Notes: generated by a model from the letters alone, not told the origin. Shown: positions 1 through 8,707, counted from the first letter of the stretch. The stretch is 53,428 nucleotides of DNA from Haloquadratum walsbyi J07HQW1 (GCA_000415965.1 KE356560.1:1064655-1118082), one strand, 5' to 3'. Made by a program: numbers and translations.

Positions 1-549
1 GGCCGGGTTTCGTACTCAATAAGGATGTATTCCCACGCTTTTGGGTGTTGTTTGTGATTCGCGCCTTTTGAGAGTCGAAGGCGGTTGTTCTTGGTGTCAT
101 GTTTGATGCCGTTCTGCTTCCACGTCACCGTCGTGCGTGGGTGTTCTTCGTGGACGCGGCGACCCTGTTGGTCGGAGTAGTTTCGTTTGCGGTAGTCGGG
201 CGGATTCGCACGAGAGTCAGACTTCCTCTTACGTCCCACGAGTTGAAGACTTCAGCGAGTTCCGCAAGAACGCGCTGACCGGATCGGACTGACTGTGCAG
301 CCCCTTGGAGTTGTTGTGAGTCTTCAACTCGGTTTTGAGGTCGCCGTGGTCGGGTATCTCGCCCGTGGCTTCCCACTGTTGTCGAGAGTGGTAGTTGGCG
401 ACATCGTGAGACTATGTCTCACGGGCTCTCAGACGGAGTCTGAGAACGTTCCAGAGTTTCGATGCACTCCACCCGTGGCTGTCAAGCGATTCCGCTACCT
501 GTGCGTGGTTGCAGATCTTCGCTTGATGGGTTCGGTGGATTTCCAACAT
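1..549 (-). pseudogene. tnpB: IS1341-type tnpB, decayed N-terminal part, cut by window edge
   Basis: On the minus strand, from an ATG at 549, the frames read like the N-terminus of haloarchaeal IS1341-type TnpB, the RNA-guided RuvC-like nuclease of IS200/IS605 elements. Recognisable pieces are HGWSASKLWNV, then NYHSRQQW and GEIPDHGDLKTELKTH, then GLHSQS. These pieces lie in different frames and are broken by stop codons. Between the first and second pieces lies about 45 extra bases made of two perfect hairpins (405-423 and 428-444). Further downstream the match to the family continues in shifting frames up to the window edge, so the catalytic domain is not visible. It is almost certainly non-functional. 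The identification rests on remembered family sequence; the frame breaks are seen directly. Confidence 0.75.
405..444. repeat. Two adjacent perfect hairpins inside tnpB relic
   Basis: CGTGAGAC (405-412), loop TAT, GTCTCACG (416-423) is followed five bases later by CTCAGAC (428-434), loop GGA, GTCTGAG (438-444). Both stems are perfect with 3-base loops. They interrupt the TnpB reading frame at a point where the family is normally continuous. Confidence 0.85.
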
Positions 550-650
550 TCTGAACGTCTGTATAATAATTTATACCCGCTTCAGTATGAACGTTTAGTG
601 TTTGAGAACGGTGGAATATCCCGTCCAGCCATCGGCGGTGGTTGTCGAGG

Positions 651-710
651 AGTTGTCGGATTCATCCCGCGGCTCAAGACGCGGGTATTCTCCTCGAATT
701 CTATAATGAC
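651..710 (-). mobile_element. 5' terminal hairpin of the IS1341-type element
   Basis: CCCGCG (666-671) and CGCGGG (680-685) form a stem in the context GGATTCATC...TATTCTCCTCGAATTCTATA. The same arrangement, with a different but also perfect stem, is found at 7461-7500 at the 5' side of a second tnpB relic. It therefore marks the 5' (left) end of minus-strand elements of this type. The segment between this hairpin and the tnpB start (550-650) contains the element's own promoter region. Confidence 0.55.
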
Positions 711-844
711 GCTTTATCATCTGCGTGGTTCTGAAATCTACATGATACATTGGACGTGTTTCCCCTCTCGATGGCATGAGCTATGCTCATTGTGCTCTGC
801 GCATTCATAACATACTCAGCCGAGGTGAGATAATATAGCAGAAT

Positions 845-932
845 TCAGTTAGGATATATAAATGAGAAAGTCAATGACTGGTAAGTATCACCACAGCGGA
901 CGACTTTTCACCATGCCTATCAAAGTTATCGT
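845..932 (+). promoter_or_regulatory. Likely promoter of the aIF1A gene
   Basis: A TATA-box-like GGATATATAAATG lies at about 852-864. If transcription starts some 25 bases downstream, the aIF1A message would carry a leader of about 50 bases. No clear ribosome-binding site precedes the GTG. Confidence 0.35.
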
Positions 933-1217
933 GTGAATGAAGAATCAGGGCGCCGGAATCTCCGGATGCCGAGCGATGATGAGATGTTTGCGGTTGTCGT
1001 TGAACACAACGGTGGCAACCATGTCCGTGTTCGTTGTCAGGACGGCGAAAACCGCATGGGTCGGATCCCCGGACGAATGAAATATCGAACATGGATTAAT
1101 GAGGGTGATGTCGTCCTTGTTGAGCCATGGGCATGGCAGGATGAAAAAGCAAACATTGAATGGCGTTACTCAGAACAAGACGCTGAGCAGCTTCGAACCG
1201 AAGGTCATATCCAATAA
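933..1217 (+). CDS. eif1A: Translation initiation factor aIF1A
   Basis: Archaeal homologue of eIF1A/IF1, which binds the A site of the small ribosomal subunit during start-codon selection. The 94-residue protein is an OB-fold (S1-like) protein of normal family length. It begins with the basic SGRRNLRMP tail, followed by the strand [19 protein letters not shown], the RNA-binding segment [15 protein letters not shown], and the characteristic [22 protein letters not shown]. The C-terminus [14 protein letters not shown] matches haloarchaeal aIF1A. The start is a GTG; the next in-frame Met is within the conserved tail and would remove it. Haloarchaea commonly encode more than one aIF1A, so this may be a paralogue. 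It stands alone between tnpB debris and a long spacer. Confidence 0.93.
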   Translation: MNEESGRRNLRMPSDDEMFAVVVEHNGGNHVRVRCQDGENRMGRIPGRMKYRTWINEGDVVLVEPWAWQDEKANIEWRYSEQDAEQLRTEGHIQ

Positions 1218-2160
1218 TTTAATTCATCTGTGGACTGCGCTGAGCTGTCATGTCGTATAATCCACTAATCTTAATATGTCGTTCGGACTCAGATAGTGTC
1301 TACCCTCAGGTACCCTTTATATGAAAATGATATAGCCCTACTCTGATCGTCTACATGACTCTCCCACATTTCAATCGTTGGAGACGGGTCATCCAGGAAT
1401 TTCCAGCGAAGATTTGGTGATATTCTAAGTGAATTGTAATTTACTCCCAAAACCTGGACGTGAACTCCTCCGGGGTCAAGCCCCGAGCACTCTGCCTGCT
1501 TTCTCTGTAGACGCAGTGTTGTTCACTATACTCTATGTGACGTTCACGATCTTCTCAATGACTTTCTTCCGCAGGATTTTCGTCTCCTTCGGGGATAACG
1601 ATTGAATCTGTCGCCTGAGATATCATAATCTATCAGCAGCGATTGTTCGTTGGATCTCTCTGAGAGTCATGTGAGATACTGAAATGTTTATTTCAGTAGG
1701 CGAGTGTATGAATATCCCGGCTGTTGGTTGCTGGGTGTCACTACTCTGTTCGTCCCAATTCATCCTTTGCGGTCACTTCTGAAGAAAGGAATCATATCCT
1801 AGATATGCTCGATTAACACAGATATCCTCAGATACGATCTTGTTTTGAGTGTTTCAATATCATATATCAAAGAGAGTAATCGGTCGGAGTCAACGACCTC
1901 GGGATCATATCAAAGCCCCGAGGATTATCCGTAGTCTCGTCGCGTCATACCCGAGTGAGACTCAATATTACTCTCTCTAGTTGCAGACGTTCACGAGTCA
2001 GCGATCCTGATTTTGGGGTCAGTTGACTGACAACGCTCGTGGCTGCCGGTCATTATCAAAGAAACCGAGGTCGCTAGTGTAAATCTTTTGTAACTCAGTT
2101 GACCGTCGGCTTCCTCTCCGAGGATCCGCCTCAATATCCGATGAAATGGAATGAAATTAA
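1218..2160. other. Non-coding spacer with two CGGGG/CCCCG hairpins
   Basis: No convincing gene is visible in 943 bases. Two hairpins stand out. One is GTGAACTCCTCCGGGGTCAA followed by GCCCCGAG (1460-1487; stem CGGGG 1471-1475 with CCCCG 1481-1485). The other is CCTCGGG (1897-1903) with CCCGAGG (1917-1923). The first resembles segments at 33182-33250 and 47362-47425 and is probably IS200/IS605-derived debris. Confidence 0.6.
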
Positions 2161-3573
2161 TTACTGCGAGAGCATCTGCTCGACGTGAGCCATAATACTT
2201 GCATCAAATCTGTCGCGATTAAACCGATTTCGCGGTAATTGCGGACGTTCATCCGTCATAATCGCCGTATCGATTTTCGCTACAGCGTCCTCAAATGATT
2301 CAAATAATCGACTATCCTGTTGATCAAGTACATCAACTTGTCCGCCACTCGCTGGGGCGAATGCGACCATCCCTGCAGCGACGTATTCAGCAACAGAGAG
2401 ACCAAAATGTTCTCGTGGTTTTAGATTCAGCCCGTATTTGTGAGCACAAAGCAGCGTCTCCAACCGACTTCTCGGAATATCCTCTTCAACACTCACGTAA
2501 GATCGGTCTGCTGCTTCTGTGGTAACTGTCGCTGCATAATCACGATATGCATCAGGCGCAGTCCCAACGATATGAAGATGCAAGTCACGTCCTCGTGCTC
2601 GGATAGCGTCGACGATCGAAATCGCATCTAATGGACGCTTATCTGGTGCCAACCGACCGACAACAACAATGCCGTTTTCTCTTTCATCCCAAGATCGGTC
2701 ACCATATATTGGGTCCACCGGTGGGTGACAGACAACTGGGTCGATATTATATCTGCGTGCAATCACGGCAGCTGTCCACGTTGAATTCGCAAGAAACGTC
2801 GCTGGGGCAGTCTCTGTTGAATCCGAGATAGCCACCTCATCACTTGGGGCAGCCAGCCGTGTCCATATTTGATTCAGGTAACCACTATTTCCGGCGTCAT
2901 TACTGTTGGGGTTATCATAGTCTACCTCTTCGAAATGATCATCTCGAATATGGCTGTCCTGTTCTATTGTCTCGGTAAACTGTGTTTGAGATGATTGAGA
3001 TGAAAATGGTTGTGTTGGTGCGTCCTGTGTCTGTGTGGCACTCTCAATTCCCGTTTCTTCAGTGGTCGATTGAACCTCTGATGATGACACTGTCTCAGCG
3101 GTATGTTGACGATGTGAATCAGCGTTTATTTGATTCTGATTCTGATTCTGATTGGTGGCTGTGTTAGTCTCATCTGCGTTGGCACGAAACTGTGGATAGT
3201 GAATGTACTGCACCGAGGGAAGTGGTAATGAAAATTCATTTGCTGTGCTCACCGCAACATCATATTCATCTATAATCTGAAGAAAAAACTGTCGCAACAC
3301 TGCACTTCTGAATGGTAGCTGTGACCCAATAACTGGGGCAGCCCCCGCAAGCGCGCGGGCAAACAGTGTTCCTCCTGGTGGTGTCACGACACTCAATGCA
3401 TCAGTATCAAGATCGATATCGAACCGTTTGGCAAGCGTTGATGGACTCGTTACAGAACATGTAATCAAAGAAACCGTATGCGACTCCTGTAGCGCATCAC
3501 AAACCGCCAGACAAACTGCGTCTGCGCCGCCATGAAAGTCAAGCGTGTTGTGGAGGACGGCAATCTCCGCCAT
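2161..3573 (-). CDS. GT4-type glycosyltransferase with low-complexity insert
   Basis: Predicted cytosolic or membrane-associated glycosyltransferase of the GT-B fold, family 4. It transfers a sugar from a nucleotide- or lipid-linked donor. The N-terminal half (about residues 1-130) has the acceptor-side pattern LHNTLDFHGGADAV seen in ALG11-like mannosyltransferases. The C-terminal half has the strand GIVVVGRLAPDKRP (residues 301-314) and the E-x7-E donor motif EHFGLSVAE (388-396). Residues about 130-230 are a Gln/Asn/Ser/Thr/Glu-rich insert beginning with NQNQNQNQ, encoded by hexanucleotide repeats; this is unusual for the family. An in-frame ATG exists at 3684, but the start at 3573 is chosen because the fold begins there and a TATA-like ATATGTATAT lies at 3592-3602. 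Divergently paired with the reductase fusion gene at 3883. Substrate unknown. Confidence 0.85.
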   Translation of the reverse strand: MAEIAVLHNTLDFHGGADAVCLAVCDALQESHTVSLITCSVTSPSTLAKRFDIDLDTDALSVVTPPGGTLFARALAGAAPVIGSQLPFRSAVLRQFFLQIIDEYDVAVSTANEFSLPLPSVQYIHYPQFRANADETNTATNQNQNQNQINADSHRQHTAETVSSSEVQSTTEETGIESATQTQDAPTQPFSSQSSQTQFTETIEQDSHIRDDHFEEVDYDNPNSNDAGNSGYLNQIWTRLAAPSDEVAISDSTETAPATFLANSTWTAAVIARRYNIDPVVCHPPVDPIYGDRSWDERENGIVVVGRLAPDKRPLDAISIVDAIRARGRDLHLHIVGTAPDAYRDYAATVTTEAADRSYVSVEEDIPRSRLETLLCAHKYGLNLKPREHFGLSVAEYVAAGMVAFAPASGGQVDVLDQQDSRLFESFEDAVAKIDTAIMTDERPQLPRNRFNRDRFDASIMAHVEQMLSQ

Positions 3574-3882
3574 ACCAATGATTTGACTGGGATATGTATA
3601 TTCTTGCTGATGGCGCAGAAGAGCGTACGCACTCATCCAGTACCCACCATCGGACACATTCCTCATTTGGAGACTGTGTTTCACTGGAGACAGTGGTCGT
3701 AGTATACACTATACATGGTTATTACATTAATTAAAATCAAACTGAAGATGAATTACCTATCACATCGAAGTCAGTCTCACGCGGCTCATACTACAGCAAA
3801 TCGTCTATAATTATCACGACACGGCTCACGGCGTACGGAGAAATGTTCGTGTTTTTTACCTTCTCACTCAAAATCACACTAG
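3574..3882. promoter_or_regulatory. Divergent promoter region between glycosyltransferase and reductase fusion
   Basis: AT-rich spacer between two divergent genes. For the minus-strand gene a TATA-like element lies at 3592-3602; for the plus-strand gene a T-rich GTTTTTTACC lies at 3849-3858, about 28 bases ahead of the start. No other structure seen. Confidence 0.4.
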
Positions 3883-5907
3883 ATGCAATGTGCGTTTATT
3901 GGTGCTGGTGCTGTCGTCGACCACTATCTCGATAATTTTGATTCGACTTCTCTTGAGCTAACAGCAGTCTGTGATCGCGATGGTGCCCGCGCAAGACGTC
4001 TTGCAGAGGAAACCGATGCAACGGCCTATACTGATCTTGAATCATTGCTCGCAACAGAGTCGGCACCGCTGATAGTGAATCTAACGAGTCATCAAGCACA
4101 CGCGGATGTTACACGTCGATGTCTGGACGCTGACCGACATGTCTTCACTGAGAAACCGCTTGCACTGGACGCCGACACCGCAACAGCACTCGTTGATTTA
4201 GCTCAACAACGCGGAGTAGGACTTGATTGTGCCCCAATCAATCATCGTGGACAGGCACAACAACATGTTGAATCACTCCTCGCTGATGACCAATTAAATC
4301 CCATTCGAATCGGATATGCTCACGCTCACGCGGGTCGTGTCACAGAATGGCACGATAATCCAGAGTCATTTCTTGCTGTTGGTCCACTGTATGATGCTGC
4401 TGTGTACTCACTTACGCTCCTTACAGCGTGGTTTGGTCCTGTTGAAACGGTCCGGACCGCAGACGCAATTGACGTCTATCCGGAACACGCTGAGTCGACG
4501 CCCGAGCGTCCTACGCATGTTGAGGCAACGCTCACACTCGCTGCTGGACCAGTTATTAGACTTACAGCAAGCTTCTATACACCACATCGGAGTCGTGAAT
4601 TCAATTCAATTGAGCTTCATGGTGATGGTGGGTCAGTGTATCTCAGCGATTCCGGTGCATTAACAGCGCCCGCTCACAGCGTTCGCGTTGGTGGTCAGGG
4701 TCGATCATATGTCACCGCACCATCAGTCACATCATCACAACATCGCTCACATATCGCTGGACCAGCACGTTTTGCACGGGCAATCGAACGTGGTGAACGA
4801 CCGGTGACGGGGGGTCAGCGCGGTGCACACGTCGTCCGTGTGTGTAATGCCATTGAGTACGCCGCTGCGAATGATGTTTCTGTCTCACTCTCAACACCGG
4901 AAGTGAAGCTCACCAGCGCTGAGCATGGATATCGACACACCCGATCGGTAAGAATGCTTCAACAGGATACGGATATATCACAGTCACAGACAAAATTCAA
5001 CGACTCTGATATCATCCCCCACCGGCATCATAGTTATCGGCTACCACCTGTTGGCTTTGGATGCTCGCGATATCGTGATGGGACCTACATTGACCGCATT
5101 GACTCCATTGCAACGGCAATTGATGCTGGGTATCGGCTGTTTGATATGGCAGAACTGTATGGTAATGAATATCGCATCGGATCACTGCTTGAGACGCCAG
5201 GAACACCATCCCGCGATCAACTTGTGCTCATAAGTAAAGTCTGGAATACAAATCACGCACATATTGCAGAGGCCTGTAAAGGAACACTCTCAGAACTTGG
5301 TATCGATACACTCGATTCATATCTTCTTCACTGGCCAGATGCGTGGGCTTACCAGGGACCATTATCAAAGCTTGCGACTCTTTCGCCAGAACAGCAAGAA
5401 CAAAAAGCATTCCCGACTGATACATCCGGTGACCGCGCTTTTGCTGATATCTCAATTGAATCTGCATGGCGACGCCTAGAAGAAATCTGTTATCGTGGGC
5501 TTACTCGCACAATCGGAATCTGTAATATCTCTGCGATGCAACTTCAGCGAATTCTCGATATGGCATCAATCCCCCCGGCAATCGTCCAGATTGAGTCACA
5601 TCCATACCGGCCGCGTGATAAACTTATTGAAAAATGCCATATGAATGGTATCCGCGTGATTGCGCACTCACCGTTGTCTGCTCCTGGTTTACTCACAGAG
5701 CCGGCTTTAGAAGCCATTGCAGAGAGGCATGATGTTTCACCAGCAGCTATTGCAATATCGTATCATGTCGATAGGGGTGTTATCCCAATTCCTTCAAGCA
5801 CGACTCCACAGCATATCTCAGCAAATCTTGCAGCGGCGAAGATTCAACTCAGTGATGAAGACCGAAGTCAGCTCCAGACGCTTGCAGGGACAGATTTCGA
5901 ACGATGA
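3883..5907 (+). CDS. Fused Gfo/Idh/MocA oxidoreductase - aldo/keto reductase
   Basis: A 674-residue protein joining two NAD(P)-dependent oxidoreductases. Residues 1 to about 340 are a Gfo/Idh/MocA dehydrogenase: nucleotide-binding FIGAGAVVDHYL at the N-terminus, the family signature TEKPLA (89-94), then the alpha/beta C-terminal domain. After a Gln/Ser/Asp-rich linker (about 345-385), residues 387-674 are an aldo/keto reductase with the catalytic tetrad Asp421, Tyr426, Lys452 and His483 in the motifs DMAELYGNE, ISKVW and LLHWPD. Both halves look complete, so this is a true fusion and not a read-through of debris. Its stop overlaps the next start (ATGA at 5904-5907), implying translational coupling to the CDP-alcohol phosphatidyltransferase. 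A role in modifying a sugar or polyol headgroup is inferred from the neighbours only. Confidence 0.88.
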   Translation: MQCAFIGAGAVVDHYLDNFDSTSLELTAVCDRDGARARRLAEETDATAYTDLESLLATESAPLIVNLTSHQAHADVTRRCLDADRHVFTEKPLALDADTATALVDLAQQRGVGLDCAPINHRGQAQQHVESLLADDQLNPIRIGYAHAHAGRVTEWHDNPESFLAVGPLYDAAVYSLTLLTAWFGPVETVRTADAIDVYPEHAESTPERPTHVEATLTLAAGPVIRLTASFYTPHRSREFNSIELHGDGGSVYLSDSGALTAPAHSVRVGGQGRSYVTAPSVTSSQHRSHIAGPARFARAIERGERPVTGGQRGAHVVRVCNAIEYAAANDVSVSLSTPEVKLTSAEHGYRHTRSVRMLQQDTDISQSQTKFNDSDIIPHRHHSYRLPPVGFGCSRYRDGTYIDRIDSIATAIDAGYRLFDMAELYGNEYRIGSLLETPGTPSRDQLVLISKVWNTNHAHIAEACKGTLSELGIDTLDSYLLHWPDAWAYQGPLSKLATLSPEQQEQKAFPTDTSGDRAFADISIESAWRRLEEICYRGLTRTIGICNISAMQLQRILDMASIPPAIVQIESHPYRPRDKLIEKCHMNGIRVIAHSPLSAPGLLTEPALEAIAERHDVSPAAIAISYHVDRGVIPIPSSTTPQHISANLAAAKIQLSDEDRSQLQTLAGTDFER

Positions 5908-6731
5908 GAGACACGAACTTCCCTGTCACTGCGTCGGTCCTTTTTCTCAGAAGACCACAGGTTACCGCAACTGCCGTTGTAACCGCCTTTGTTGGTCTGA
6001 CAGCATTCCTCGTTGCGAATGAACTGCAAATGCATCAGGTTCCAGATTCGTTTGCAGCTATCTCATTAAATTTAGATTTTGTTCGATGGGCATTGCTTGC
6101 CGGAGTCGTGGCTGTAGCTGAACTGTGGTACTGTTATCGGCATCTTGAGTCGAATCACCCGCCGACGAGTGCTGATGAGACGGCTGAAATCGAGCGATAT
6201 CAATTTCTCGGTCTCCCGAACACAGTGACACTTGCTCGGGGGGCACTCTTTGCTACATTAGCTGGGTTTGCTGGGGTGACACCGATATATAGTATTGCGT
6301 GGCTTCCATCGCTACTGTACGGCACGGGAAGTGCACTTGATTTTATCGACGGGTCGCTTGCACGCACGGCTGGCAGGCAGACAGTTCTTGGCGCAAAGCT
6401 TGATCTCGCATTTGATTCGCTTGGATTTTTGATCGCACCAGTTGTTGCCATTCTCTGGGGGCAACTTCCTATGTGGTATGTATTACTCCCAGTAACACAG
6501 TATCTATTTAAATTCGGTCGGAGTCACCGCCGTCGGCGCGGACTTCGTGTTCGACCACTTCCATCGAGTTTTGTTCGTCGACCGCTCGCTGGTCTCCAAA
6601 TGGCGTTCATTACGCTTGCACTTGCCCCAATCGGGAGTGCCCGCCTGATTGAAATTCTTGCTGTTGCTGTGTTGGCACCCTCACTTATCATATTTATTCG
6701 AGATTATCTTGTCATCGCTGATTACACATAG
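5904..6731 (+). CDS. CDP-alcohol phosphatidyltransferase family membrane protein
   Basis: Integral membrane enzyme that displaces CMP from a CDP-linked lipid or CDP-alcohol. The 275-residue protein has several hydrophobic segments (about 20-37, 60-76, 113-140, 172-200, 228-262). It carries the complete family signature D-x2-D-G-x2-A-R-x8-G-x3-D-x3-D as D146, D149-G150, A153-R154, G163, D167 and D171, the Mg-binding aspartates that define this superfamily. In archaea such enzymes make archaetidylglycerol phosphate, archaetidylserine or archaetidylinositol phosphate; which alcohol is used here cannot be told. The start overlaps the stop of the reductase fusion by four bases, so both are one operon. 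A glycosyltransferase lies divergently upstream. The long N-terminal extension (about 100 residues) before the catalytic domain is notable. Confidence 0.88.
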   Translation: MRDTNFPVTASVLFLRRPQVTATAVVTAFVGLTAFLVANELQMHQVPDSFAAISLNLDFVRWALLAGVVAVAELWYCYRHLESNHPPTSADETAEIERYQFLGLPNTVTLARGALFATLAGFAGVTPIYSIAWLPSLLYGTGSALDFIDGSLARTAGRQTVLGAKLDLAFDSLGFLIAPVVAILWGQLPMWYVLLPVTQYLFKFGRSHRRRRGLRVRPLPSSFVRRPLAGLQMAFITLALAPIGSARLIEILAVAVLAPSLIIFIRDYLVIADYT

Positions 6732-6775
6732 CCGACAGTTGAACCCGAAACAATCAATTCAATCATACATTTGCT

Positions 6776-6845
6776 CAGTTGAAACAGGCTATATTCCCTT
6801 CCACAAAAAGCAACCAACGCGAGCGAGTAGGGTAGGGTAGCTCAT
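6776..6845 (+). pseudogene. Solo 3' end of a tnpB (C-terminal tail relic)
   Basis: Reads VETG at 6778, then a Lys/Gln-rich stretch, ending GCGAGCGAGTAGGGTAGGGTAG. The second relic at 26355-26438 reads VVETGS...KKPRASG-stop and ends GTGAGTAGGGTGGGGTAG. The two share the tail and the post-stop sequence, so both are the 3' ends of the same kind of transposase gene, without the rest of the gene. Confidence 0.5.
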
Positions 6846-6934
6846 GATACTACATTGAATTGCCAGAGAGTATGTAAGTTCTCAAGTGCGTACTGTATTT
6901 TGTCGAGATAATCCGAAATAATAATAGTACTATT

Positions 6935-7510
6935 GACATCCTCCTCCGCGTAACCGCGGAGGAATCGTGAGCGTGAGCGGGAGCGGTGGAGATTGCAGGT
7001 TTGCAGTTCCACCGAACCCCGGCACGGTGAGAATCCATGTAGGGTTCACGGACTGTCGACGAGTCGAGTCAAGTCGGACTGCTGGTGCCGAGAGTGCCAC
7101 ATCTCAGCCCCCGCCCCGGTACTCCTATCCTCCGTTGTGTTCGGACTCCCAACGTTGTTTATGTCTTATGGAGTCCGGCAGACCTCAACGGACTCGGAGT
7201 TACTTTTTCTGTTGGTTTCAAGCAGTCGGGCACTGCAACTGCATCGATTTATGATACTGAGAGGAACCGACTGTTCACCTGACTGGTTCTGATTATTGTT
7301 TCATTGCTTGGGTCGGACAGGCCGCCATCGTCGGACTGGCGGGAATCGCTCGGTTCCCAACCTGATTCCTCCTTATATATCGAACCGCCTGTCACTTTCA
7401 GTGACGGATTGTCAAGTATTAAAATGGCTGTCGTAGCGTCGATTGACTCCGAGTTATCGGATTCATCCTGCGGCTGAACCCGCAGGGATTCTCCTTGATT
7501 CTGTATAATA
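6935..7510 (-). mobile_element. tnpB-less shell of an IS1341-type element
   Basis: The minus strand has a recognisable 5' end (hairpin CCTGCGG 7467-7473 with CCGCAGG 7480-7486 in the context GGATTCATC...GATTCTCCTTG) and a recognisable 3' end (hairpin CCTCCGCG 6943-6950 with CGCGGAGG 6955-6962, followed by GATGTCAA in minus orientation). Just inside the 3' end the minus strand encodes NCKPAIS and similar pieces of a TnpB C-terminal tail. About 570 bases separate the ends, too few for the roughly 1.2-kb tnpB, and no long frame is present. It is an internally deleted, non-autonomous derivative or MITE-like element. Confidence 0.55.
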
Positions 7511-7537
7511 AAATAGAGAATGGGTAATCTAATTTAG

Positions 7538-8707
7538 TTATTCTCGCCTACGGAGATCATATAAGCGCTGAAACACATATGATGGGAACTGTGGGACAAC
7601 ACGACTCGGAGGGCGCCCTTTTTGTTGTTCCGTTTTTGCTTGAACACGTTTTATCACACCCGCCTCAGCCATCTCATATAGAAATCGTTTGATTGTTGAT
7701 GCTGATAACTCAAGTGCTGATAGCGCGTCCGTTGCCATATTTACCGACTCTCGCTCATCCGGACTGAGATTGACGAGATGTCGGAGTACTCGTTGTCGGT
7801 TTGTCGGGAGTGAAAGCACAACCGACAATGAAACACAGGATTCAGGCATCGATTCGATTGCTGTGTCAATGTTGGATTTAGTGAGTTGATCCTGTCCCGC
7901 ACCTGCAGCACTGTCAGCAGCAGAAAACAGAACTGCAAGTCCGTCATGGGCATTTCCGTCAGCCCACGTTGCGATCTGTCTTGCAAGGTCGTGATTGAGC
8001 GCTTGTCGTGCCAGTCCCATTGATGCCCGTTGCATCAGAATATCGACAAACACCTGTCGTCGATACTGACTGACACCGATCTCCGCTCCCGTGTACGCTG
8101 TCAACTGACTTTGATTAGGTGACTCTCGTCCGACAGCAAGCCAACTGACATTACTTGGAAGACTCGCGGCGAGGTCAATAAGGGTTAATTCGTCAAGACT
8201 TCGTGGCTCCGCAATATGATCAACGCAAATCACAGCACCAGGCGTTCCCCGTACCTGAGTATGAACCTGATCGCGAAGACTGTCAGTTCCAATGCCATGC
8301 TCTGGAACCGATTGATCGATAAGGCTGCTTAAGACACTTCGATAAAACCCAAATGCGCTCGTCGCGGATCGAGCATCAACGTACACAAATGTCGGTGATG
8401 ACGGTGTTTGGACGCGCGTACTCGTGTGAATGACCTCTCGTGTTTCTGCTGGTAACTGCTTGAGATGAGACAGCAATGAAGTAAGAACGGCAGATTTCCC
8501 CGAGCCAATCGGTCCATATACATACCCATTCGGTGGCAATCCGCCATCAAAAACCGGATCAAAATAGTCGAGAAGCCGTTCTAACAGTTGTCCCCGACCG
8601 ACCGGTTCATCAAGATGCGCAGCAGGCGAGAGTGCTTCATAACGCTGAATGAATTGCGGCTGTGCGTTATGATCTCTTCGTCGCCGAATTCTCGCTTTGA
8701 TGTCCAT
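7538..8707 (-). CDS. Orc1/Cdc6-like AAA ATPase
   Basis: A 389-residue protein with the layout of archaeal Orc1/Cdc6 replication initiators: N-terminal HLDEPVGRGQLLERLLDYFDP, Walker A GPIGSGKS (residues 65-72), a Walker-B-like strand AVICVDHI (about 158-165), and a C-terminal winged-helix region ending RRVVPQFPSYVFQRLYDLRRRE-like. The Walker B acidic pair DE is replaced by Asp163-His164, so ATP hydrolysis may be altered. Sensor and arginine-finger positions cannot be judged by eye. Haloarchaea carry many Orc-like paralogues; only some sit at origins. No obvious cluster of origin-recognition repeats was seen in the flanks, so an origin here is not supported. Replication or regulation function is inferred from family. 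Confidence 0.75.
   Translation of the reverse strand: MDIKARIRRRRDHNAQPQFIQRYEALSPAAHLDEPVGRGQLLERLLDYFDPVFDGGLPPNGYVYGPIGSGKSAVLTSLLSHLKQLPAETREVIHTSTRVQTPSSPTFVYVDARSATSAFGFYRSVLSSLIDQSVPEHGIGTDSLRDQVHTQVRGTPGAVICVDHIAEPRSLDELTLIDLAASLPSNVSWLAVGRESPNQSQLTAYTGAEIGVSQYRRQVFVDILMQRASMGLARQALNHDLARQIATWADGNAHDGLAVLFSAADSAAGAGQDQLTKSNIDTAIESMPESCVSLSVVLSLPTNRQRVLRHLVNLSPDERESVNMATDALSALELSASTIKRFLYEMAEAGVIKRVQAKTEQQKGRPPSRVVPQFPSYVFQRLYDLRRRE

Noticed and set aside
295..810. Plus-strand frame of 171 residues
   Set aside because: It is the antisense of the tnpB relic; the minus strand carries the family-like sequence.
1218..2160. tRNA or other RNA gene in the long spacer
   Set aside because: No cloverleaf or T-loop-like GGTTCAAATCC sequence was found; only short hairpins are present.
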